A DNA stretch of 5,762 nt from Streptosporangiaceae bacterium (GTDB taxonomy: Bacteria; Actinomycetota; Actinomycetes; Streptosporangiales; Streptosporangiaceae): positions 1 to 5,762 of the forward strand of contig JASIGS010000118.1 in assembly GCA_030052355.1 (NCBI GenBank), given 5' to 3'. The notes under the pieces are model-generated. The model ran no database searches. It saw nothing but the letters and a program-made list of their open reading frames with translations, and was not told where the DNA came from. Position 1 is the stretch's first letter; every line of letters begins with the position of its first letter. The position numbers were made by a program, and so were the translations under genes. This document shows positions 1-4,485 of this stretch, in pieces.

Positions 1-171
1 GTCGACAGCGCCGTCGCGCGAATTCGCGACCCGGCTGAGCACGGCGTAGACCGGCTTGGTGGGCGCCACGTTGTAGTCAGGCTGAAGCGGCTCGCCAGCC
101 TTGTCGCGCTCAACGCTGAACTCCTCGAGGAGCTCAATGCGCTTGCGCGCCGAGGCGTACCGACCGCACAT
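1..171 (-). CDS. yedK: SRAP-family (YedK/HMCES-type) abasic-site crosslinking protein, N-terminal 57 residues
   Basis: The gene runs off the left edge; only the first 57 codons are present. The protein opens with MCGRY, the signature of the SRAP family, in which the initiator Met is removed and Cys2 becomes the catalytic residue that forms a thiazolidine crosslink with abasic sites in single-stranded DNA. A second family motif, YNVAPT (residues 33-38), carries the conserved active-site Asn34. The later active-site Glu and His lie outside the window. The start is fixed by chemistry, since Cys must be residue 2, and by an AGGTGA Shine-Dalgarno-like stretch (plus-strand 176-181) four bases upstream. 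The gene is divergent from aroA, as I recall for Rv3226c and aroA in Mycobacterium tuberculosis. Older annotation calls the family 'SOS response-associated peptidase'; I see no LexA or PafBC-type box upstream. Family assignment is firm even from this short fragment. Confidence 0.9.
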   Translation of the reverse strand, partial: MCGRYASARKRIELLEEFSVERDKAGEPLQPDYNVAPTKPVYAVLSRVANSRDGAVD

Positions 172-215
172 TTCCTCACCTGACAGAAGGCGACCCATGG
201 AACCCAGAATCTGCC

Positions 216-244
216 GTTACATAGCCAAGATCCGGCTTTGCCAA
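216..244 (-). promoter_or_regulatory. Candidate sigma-70-type promoter for the SRAP gene
   Basis: Read on the minus strand there is a -35-like TTGGCA (plus 239-244, five of six consensus bases), a 17-bp spacer, and a -10-like TGTAAC (plus 216-221, four of six). This predicts a start near 209 and a leader of about 38 nt containing the Shine-Dalgarno next to MCGRY. This is inferred from consensus and spacing only. Confidence 0.4.
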
Positions 245-318
245 ACCTTGCTGAGACATCGGGCTTGTTCCGGGCTCGCAGAAATCCGGTGTTTGATTGT
301 CGCTCCGGCTGGCCGTCC

Positions 319-354
319 CGTCTAGACGTGGCCAGAGCACAGTAGTCTCGGGGC
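319..354 (+). promoter_or_regulatory. Candidate aroA promoter, possibly leaderless, with a palindrome at the -35 position
   Basis: TAGTCT at 343-348 fits the actinobacterial TANNNT -10 pattern and is separated from the aroA ATG (355) by exactly six bases, the usual discriminator length, so transcription could begin at the A of the start codon. This would explain why aroA has no convincing Shine-Dalgarno (only CGGGG at 349-353). No good -35 hexamer lies 16-19 bp upstream. Instead a perfect 10-bp palindrome, CGTCTAGACG, occupies 319-328. It may be an operator, but 10-bp palindromes are expected several times by chance in a window this size. Confidence 0.4.
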
Positions 355-1692
355 ATGCGCGGGCAAGGGCAAGCGAATAACGTGTGGGCGGCGCCGTCTG
401 CCTCCGCGGCGGTGCGCGCCAGCGTGCTGCTTCCCGGCTCGAAGTCCATCACGAACAGGGCACTCATCCTGGCCGCCCTGGCGCCGGCGCCGACGCTGAT
501 CACGGGCCCGCTGCAGGCCAGGGATACGCGCCTGATGGCCGCCGCAGTGCAGGCGCTTGGCTGCGCTATCGAGGGGAACGAGCCGTCTGGCCACGCCACG
601 GAGTGGATCATCACTCCCGGCTCTGGCGAGCTAGCCGGCCGCATCGACGTCGGCAACGCTGGCACGGTGCTCCGGTTCGCACCGCCGGCCGCCGCTCTTG
701 CCGATGTCGACACCGAGTTCGTCGGCGACGAGCGCGCATCGCAGCGGCCGGTCGGGCAGCTACTGGCGGGCCTGCGGCAGGCCGGCGTCGAAATCAGGGA
801 CGGCGGTCGCGGCGGCGTCCCCTTCATCGTCGCGGGTCACGGAAAGGTTAGCGGCGGGGCCATCTCACTGGACGCGTCCGACTCCTCGCAGCTCGTGTCG
901 GGCCTGCTCCTCGCCGCGCCGCGATTCGACGAGGGCGCGCAGATCCGCCACCAGGGTGAGCGGGCGCCTTCGGCGCCGCACATCGCCATGACGATGGCCA
1001 TGCTCGCAGCCGCAGGCGCGGAGGTGGAGTCCGGTGTCATCGGGCCTGCCGACGACGACGTACCCAACTTCTGGCTGGTGCGGCCGGGGCCGCTGGCCCC
1101 TGGCCGGATCGAGGTAGAACCGGACCTGTCGAACGCGGCCGCGTTCCTCGCCGCGGCGATGGTGACGGGCGGGCGGGTGACCATTCCCCGCTGGCCGGCC
1201 CGCAGTCTGCAGGCATCCGGCCAGATCCAGGACGTGTTCACCCAGATGGGCGCCACGTTCACGCCGACAGCCGAGGGGATGGCTGTGCTGGGAACCGGCC
1301 GGATCCGCGGCATCAGCGCCGACCTGCGCGACGTGAACGAGCTTGCCCCCGTGGTAGCGGCGCTGGCCGCGCTCGCCGACTCGCCGTCCGAGCTCACGGG
1401 CATCGGCCACATGCGGCTGCACGAGTGCGACAGGCTGGCGGCGCTCACCGCCGAGATCGGCGCGCTCGGCGGCGACGTCACCGAGTTGCCCGACGGCCTG
1501 CGGGTGCGGCCACGGCCACTGCGCGCTGGCACGTTCCCCTTCGAAAGCTATAACGATCACCGCCTCGTGATGGCCGCAGCGGTGCTCGGGCTTGCCGTGC
1601 CCGGATTGCGTGTGCGGGGCGCCGAGACCGTCGGCAAGACGTTCCCGGACTTCATGGCTGCGTGGGAACAGATGCTGGGGCAGGCCTCCTGA
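355..1692 (+). CDS. aroA: 3-phosphoshikimate 1-carboxyvinyltransferase (EPSP synthase)
   Basis: This cytoplasmic enzyme joins phosphoenolpyruvate to shikimate 3-phosphate, the sixth shikimate-pathway step. The 445-residue protein is full length and carries the family motifs in order: PGSKSITNR (27-35; Lys30, Ser31 and Arg35 for substrate binding), GNAGTVLRF (100-108), GDERASQRP (124-132), SDSSQLVSG (175-183), SAPHIAMT (206-213), EPDLSNAAAF (255-264), DVNEL with catalytic Asp326, HMRLHECDRL with Glu357 and Arg360, YNDHR with Arg403, and GKTFPDF with Lys428. Gly103 matches the glyphosate-relevant Gly96 of E. coli, so this is a class I-like enzyme. Phe108, where E. coli has Pro101, is as I remember in the M. 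tuberculosis enzyme. The ATG at 355 gives 26 residues before PGSKS, normal for actinomycetes; a GTG at 382 is the only nearby alternative. The 3' end overlaps rsgA. Confidence 0.97.
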   Translation: MRGQGQANNVWAAPSASAAVRASVLLPGSKSITNRALILAALAPAPTLITGPLQARDTRLMAAAVQALGCAIEGNEPSGHATEWIITPGSGELAGRIDVGNAGTVLRFAPPAAALADVDTEFVGDERASQRPVGQLLAGLRQAGVEIRDGGRGGVPFIVAGHGKVSGGAISLDASDSSQLVSGLLLAAPRFDEGAQIRHQGERAPSAPHIAMTMAMLAAAGAEVESGVIGPADDDVPNFWLVRPGPLAPGRIEVEPDLSNAAAFLAAAMVTGGRVTIPRWPARSLQASGQIQDVFTQMGATFTPTAEGMAVLGTGRIRGISADLRDVNELAPVVAALAALADSPSELTGIGHMRLHECDRLAALTAEIGALGGDVTELPDGLRVRPRPLRAGTFPFESYNDHRLVMAAAVLGLAVPGLRVRGAETVGKTFPDFMAAWEQMLGQAS

Positions 1693-2822
1693 GCCCCGTC
1701 GTCGGCCACGCCGGCCTGGACGAAGACGACGTACGGGTCAGACCCGGGAAGGGATCCCGGCCACGTACGCGCAGAAGGCCGGCGCACTCCGGCGCGGTCG
1801 AGGGGTTCGTGACCGCGGTCGACCGCGGCCGCTACCGGTGCTGGGTAGGAGACCGCGAGATCACCGCCATGAAAGCGCGCGAGCTCGGCCGCGGCGGCAT
1901 CGTGGTCGGCGACCGGGTCAGCCTGGCCGGCGACGTGTCCGGCGAGCCCGGCACGCTGGCGAGGGTCGTGCGGGTCCAGCCGCGCACCTCGGTGCTGCGC
2001 CGGTCGGCCGACGATGAGGATCCGACCGAACGGGTGATCGTCGCTAACGCCGATCAGCTCGGGATCGTCTGCGCGCTGGCCGATCCGCCGCCGCGGCCGA
2101 GGCTCATCGACAGGTTCCTGGTCGCGGCCTTCGACGCCGGCCTCGAGCCGCTGCTCTGCCTCACCAAGGCCGACCTGGCCCCGCCCGACGAGCTGCTGGC
2201 CGCCTACCAGCCACTCGGCCTTCGCTCGGTCGTGCTGTCCCGGCCGTTCGGGAGTGCACTCGACGACCTCAGGGCGCTGCTCGCCGGGCGGGTCAGCGTC
2301 CTGGTCGGCCACTCGGGGGTCGGCAAATCGACGCTGGTGAACGCGCTGGTGCCGGAGGCTGGCCGTGCGGTCGGGGCGGTCAACGTCGTGACCGGACGCG
2401 GGCGGCACACATCGTCGTCCGCCGTGGCCCTTCCGCTGCCGGCCCTTCCGCTGCCGACCCTTCCGCTGCCGACACGGCCGCCGCGGCTCGCCGGGGTTCC
2501 GGCGACCGAGACCGGCGCTAGCAAGCGCTTGGAGGTTGCGGAGGTCGCCCCCGGGGATGGCGGCGGCTGGATCATCGACACACCGGGGCTGCGCAGCTTC
2601 GGCCTCGGCCACATCACCGCCGACCGGGTCGTGTCCGCGTTTCCCGAGTTCGCCGACGCGCTGAGTGACTGCATGCCGGGGTGCAGCCACCTGGAGGCCG
2701 ACTGCGCGCTGGACTCCTGGGTCGCCGAGCACGGCGGCGCCGCCGAGGCGGCGCGGCTCGACTCCCTGCGCCGGCTGCTGCGCAGCAGGGAGGGCCTGGA
2801 CCCAGCCGACACCGCCGACTGA
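1662..2822 (+). CDS. rsgA: Ribosome small-subunit biogenesis GTPase RsgA, with an internal Pro/Leu-rich insertion
   Basis: RsgA (YjeQ/EngC) is a circularly permuted GTPase that binds immature 30S subunits late in assembly. From the GTG at 1662 the protein has 386 residues: an OB-fold region (about 46-115), then G motifs in permuted order: TKAD (168-171, G4), GHSGVGKST (216-224, P-loop G1), TGRGRHTSS (244-252, switch I/G2) and DTPG (306-309, G3). A zinc knuckle follows with Cys337, Cys341, His343 and Cys348 in the spacing seen in actinomycetes. About 40 extra residues (259-300) lie between G2 and G3, where relatives have only a few; they include an LPLPx tandem repeat. All catalytic motifs survive, so the gene should be functional. 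The start is uncertain: GTG 1662 overlaps aroA by 31 bp and has a poor Shine-Dalgarno, while a CTG at 1689, preceded by GGGGCAGG, would begin nearer the conserved DEDD (20-23) where homologues start. No other standard in-frame start exists before the OB fold. Confidence 0.93.
   Translation: MGTDAGAGLLSPVVGHAGLDEDDVRVRPGKGSRPRTRRRPAHSGAVEGFVTAVDRGRYRCWVGDREITAMKARELGRGGIVVGDRVSLAGDVSGEPGTLARVVRVQPRTSVLRRSADDEDPTERVIVANADQLGIVCALADPPPRPRLIDRFLVAAFDAGLEPLLCLTKADLAPPDELLAAYQPLGLRSVVLSRPFGSALDDLRALLAGRVSVLVGHSGVGKSTLVNALVPEAGRAVGAVNVVTGRGRHTSSSAVALPLPALPLPTLPLPTRPPRLAGVPATETGASKRLEVAEVAPGDGGGWIIDTPGLRSFGLGHITADRVVSAFPEFADALSDCMPGCSHLEADCALDSWVAEHGGAAEAARLDSLRRLLRSREGLDPADTAD
2426..2470 (+). repeat. 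Three tandem 15-bp repeats inside rsgA
   Basis: The unit GGCCCTTCCGCTGCC occurs at 2426-2440 and 2441-2455 identically, and at 2456-2470 with a single change (GACCC for GGCCC). Fifteen is a multiple of three, so each copy adds five residues in frame, encoding the LPLPA/LPLPT run at the start of the RsgA insertion. The near identity of the copies suggests recent slippage or unequal-crossover duplication, and copy number may vary between strains. Confidence 0.95.
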
Positions 2823-2852
2823 GCCCGCCCGCCGATCGGCCAGAGTCCCTTG

Positions 2853-2910
2853 TTCATGATCCTGAAGACTTTGACGTCCCCTGGCACGCCGGAATTTACA
2901 GGATCATGAA
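2853..2910. repeat. 58-bp element bounded by a perfect 12-bp inverted repeat
   Basis: TTCATGATCCTG (2853-2864) is mirrored exactly by CAGGATCATGAA (2899-2910) across a 34-bp spacer. After one mismatch the stem can extend inward by three pairs, one of them G-U. Outside, CCTT (2848-2851) and GG (2911-2912) suggest slightly longer, imperfect arms. The element is about 48% GC, while the genes on both sides are far richer. It begins 30 bp after the rsgA stop and ends about 40 bp before the putative hisN -35. I see no clear target-site duplication, no ORF inside and no U-tract after the stem. It could be a dispersed palindromic repeat (REP- or MITE-like), a transcript-stabilising or terminating stem, or a two-site operator. 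The repeat is certain; its role is unknown. Confidence 0.9.
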
Positions 2911-2952
2911 GGCGCAGCGACCCGGCGCCGCGCGGACACCCCCCGGCGGACG

Positions 2953-2981
2953 TGCACAGGCGGGTCAAGAGGCGCTAGCGT
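2953..2981 (+). promoter_or_regulatory. Candidate hisN promoter, near-leaderless
   Basis: TGCACA (2953-2958, four of six -35 consensus bases), a 17-bp spacer and TAGCGT (2976-2981, TANNNT type) would place the transcription start at about 2988-2990, at or next to the ATG of hisN. The bases before that ATG contain no properly placed Shine-Dalgarno; AAGAGG at 2967-2972 is 17 bases away. This arrangement resembles the one upstream of aroA. The call rests on sequence pattern alone. Confidence 0.4.
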
Positions 2982-2989
2982 TTCCGGGC

Positions 2990-3775
2990 ATGGCGGTGTT
3001 TGACGGCGACCTCGGGTTCGCCCACGTGCTGGCGGACGCGGCGGACGACATCACCATGCGCCGGTTCCGGTCACTTGACCTGCGGGTGGAGTCCAAGCCG
3101 GACCTGACCCCGGTGACGGACGCCGATCTGAGCGTGGAGGAGTCGCTGCGGAACGTGCTCAGCCGGGGCCGGCCGCGCGACGGGATGCTCGGCGAGGAGT
3201 CCGGCCGGACCGGGTCGAGCCAGCGGTGCTGGGTCATTGATCCGATCGACGGGACGAAGAACTTCGTCCGCGGCGTGCCGGTATGGGCCACGCTGATCGG
3301 ACTCATGGACGAAGACGAGGTGATCTGCGGGGTTGTGTCCGCTCCCGCGCTCGGCCGCCGCTGGTGGGCCGCCAGGGACGGCGGTGCCTGGACCGGCCGC
3401 AGCCTGACAAAGGCGACGCCGTGCCGGGTGTCGAGCGTGTCCAGCCTCTCGGACGCCTCGTTGTCCTACTCAGGGCTCGCGACCTGGGAGCACGCAGGCC
3501 TGCTGGCCGAGTTTCTCGGTCTCAGCAGGAAGGTGTGGCGCAGCCGCGGCTACGGTGACTTCTGGTCGCACGTGCTGGTGGCCGAAGGCGCAGTGGACAT
3601 ATCCGCTGAAACAGGTGTATCGCTCTGGGACCTCGCCGCCCTTCAGATCATCGTGGAGGAAGCCGGCGGAGCGTTCACCGACCTAGAAGGCATCCCGAGG
3701 CCCGACTGCGGCAGTGTCGTCTGCACGAATGGCCTGCTGCACTCGGAGGTGCTCAGCCTGCTGGCGGCGGGCTGA
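2990..3775 (+). CDS. hisN: Histidinol-phosphate phosphatase, inositol-monophosphatase family
   Basis: The product removes phosphate from L-histidinol phosphate, the penultimate step of histidine synthesis in actinomycetes, and is a Mg-dependent cytoplasmic enzyme. The protein has 261 residues, the usual length. Motifs of the family appear in order: SKPDLTPVTDAD (35-46), LGEES with metal-binding Glu69 (67-71), DPIDGT with metal-binding Asp84 and Asp87 (84-89), and WDLAAL with Asp214 (213-218) followed by EEAGG. The stretch RGYGDFWSHVLVAEGAVD (186-203) is typical of HisN rather than of inositol or PAP phosphatases, which supports the substrate call. The reading frame is open far upstream, through the inverted repeat and into rsgA, but homology begins at the ATG at 2990. 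It lies 167 bp after rsgA and probably has its own promoter. In Streptomyces coelicolor hisN also sits near aroA, from memory. Related phosphatase activity cannot be wholly excluded by sequence. Confidence 0.9.
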   Translation: MAVFDGDLGFAHVLADAADDITMRRFRSLDLRVESKPDLTPVTDADLSVEESLRNVLSRGRPRDGMLGEESGRTGSSQRCWVIDPIDGTKNFVRGVPVWATLIGLMDEDEVICGVVSAPALGRRWWAARDGGAWTGRSLTKATPCRVSSVSSLSDASLSYSGLATWEHAGLLAEFLGLSRKVWRSRGYGDFWSHVLVAEGAVDISAETGVSLWDLAALQIIVEEAGGAFTDLEGIPRPDCGSVVCTNGLLHSEVLSLLAAG

Positions 3776-3862
3776 AGAAGCCAAAAACCCCTTCAGGGTC
3801 TTGCCATCACCGGTCAAGCGGCGGATGCTGGGCAGAATCGGCAGTCACAATTGCACAAGCCC

Positions 3863-3919
3863 GGTGCACAGGTCACGGTGCACAGGTCACGGTGCACGAG
3901 CAACCCGTGCACCGGTCAT
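3863..3919. repeat. 14-bp tandem repeats and hairpin upstream of the CBS gene
   Basis: GGTGCACAGGTCAC occurs twice back to back with no mismatch (3863-3876, 3877-3890). A third copy starts at 3891 but keeps only GGTGCAC before diverging, and a fourth, degenerate copy (3906-3919) matches 11 of 14. A related TTGCACAAG lies just upstream (3851-3859). Each unit contains the palindrome GTGCAC, and the last two form a perfect 8-bp hairpin: 3890-3897 pairs with 3907-3914 across a 9-base loop. The array sits in the 218-bp gap between hisN and the CBS gene, 75 bp before the latter's ATG. It may be a multi-site operator or a slippage product with a terminator-like end. No U-tract follows the hairpin. 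Confidence 0.9.
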
Positions 3920-3977
3920 GCCAGCGGTTCGCGGGGCATGCGGGTAACGCGTCCCCTCCGCGCACCAGCCCTGGCGC

Positions 3978-3984
3978 GAGGGAG
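3978..3984 (+). promoter_or_regulatory. Shine-Dalgarno of the CBS gene
   Basis: GAGGGAG lies nine bases before the ATG at 3994. It decides the start against a longer open frame from the GTG at 3892, which lies inside the repeat array and has no ribosome-binding site. Confidence 0.75.
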
Positions 3985-3993
3985 CGATGCAGC

Positions 3994-4398
3994 ATGAACG
4001 TACGAGACGGGATGACCAAGGTCGTTCTCAGCGTCGGCCCTGCACACACGCTGCGGCAGGCAGCCTGGTTGATGTCGGGCCAGGGGGTCGGAGCGGCAGT
4101 GGTCGTCGACCCCGAGCATCCCGGCATCGGAATCCTCACCGAACGCGACATCCTCGACTCAGTCGGCGCCCAGCAAGACCCGGACACCGAGCTGGTGGCA
4201 GACCACCGCACGGGGGACGTTGTGTTCGCCTCCCCGGACTGGACTCTGGAGCAGGCTGCCGCCGCCATGGTGACGGGGAACTTCCGCCATCTCGTCGTCG
4301 TCGACGGACACGAGGTAACCGGGCTGCTGTCGATGCGGGACATCGTGCGCTGCTGGTCAGCGAGCGCTGCCAGAGCTGGAGTGGCTGTACCCGCCTGA
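3994..4398 (+). CDS. Stand-alone tandem CBS-domain protein
   Basis: The 134-residue protein consists almost entirely of a CBS pair (Bateman module). CBS1 spans about residues 2-57, ending in GILTERD (46-52); CBS2 spans about 68-120, ending in GLLSMRD (110-116). The Thr49/Asp52 and Ser113/Asp116 positions are those that contact ribose and phosphate of bound adenine nucleotides in the family. There is no catalytic, membrane or DNA-binding domain, so a regulatory or energy-sensing role through ligand binding and partner contact is inferred; the partner is unknown. It resembles single-CBS-pair proteins that I recall downstream of hisN in Streptomyces. Translation starts at the ATG at 3994 behind a good Shine-Dalgarno. 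The 218-bp gap from hisN and the repeats in it suggest separate control. I know of no DevR box consensus that matches the gap. Confidence 0.85.
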   Translation: MNVRDGMTKVVLSVGPAHTLRQAAWLMSGQGVGAAVVVDPEHPGIGILTERDILDSVGAQQDPDTELVADHRTGDVVFASPDWTLEQAAAAMVTGNFRHLVVVDGHEVTGLLSMRDIVRCWSASAARAGVAVPA

Positions 4399-4485
4399 TC
4401 CTGCCTGCAGCCGTCGGCACAAGCGCCGGGGCGCACCAGCCGCAAGCACCTGTGGTACCAGTTCGCCGACGTACCGGACTGATCG
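4399..4485. other. Convergent intergenic gap without a clear terminator
   Basis: This stretch separates the stops of the CBS gene and the minus-strand helical-repeat gene. It contains only weak stems: GGTAC (4454-4458) with GTACC (4471-4475) across 12 bases, and CTGA/TCAG (4479-4489) with a 3-base loop overlapping the minus-strand stop. Neither has a U-tract. Both transcripts must end nearby, but I cannot point to the site. I see no remnant of a LuxR helix-turn-helix in the three minus-strand frames. Confidence 0.4.

Noticed and set aside
100..108. EPSP synthase motif GNAGTVLRF as a possible glyphosate-tolerance signature, because Phe replaces E. coli Pro101 (these are protein residue numbers of aroA)
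   Set aside because: The key Gly is retained and Phe at this position is, as far as I recall, normal for actinobacterial enzymes, so it is a lineage trait.
297..330. TTGTCG as part of a PafBC/RecA-NDp-like DNA-damage promoter
   Set aside because: The downstream GTG and a TANNNT box at the required distance are missing, and it points toward aroA rather than the SRAP gene.
837..1560. Two long minus-strand frames antisense to aroA
   Set aside because: They have shadow composition, no recognisable domain and no ribosome-binding site; aroA fully explains the region.
1557..2732. A 391-codon open frame on the minus strand, antisense to rsgA and the end of aroA
   Set aside because: Its product is Arg/Gly/Pro/His-rich and low-complexity, typical of the complementary frame in high-GC DNA, and the plus strand encodes an unambiguous RsgA.
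2831..2840. Palindrome GCCGATCGGC just after the rsgA stop
   Set aside because: A 10-bp palindrome is expected several times by chance here, and as a hairpin it would have only three pairs around a four-base loop.
2681..2989. An N-terminal extension of hisN reading back into rsgA
   Set aside because: It would overlap rsgA by over 140 bp, cross the inverted repeat and add Arg-rich sequence absent from HisN proteins.
3787..3799. Possible hisN terminator: ACCC and GGGT around a five-base loop
   Set aside because: The stem is only four pairs and no U-tract follows.
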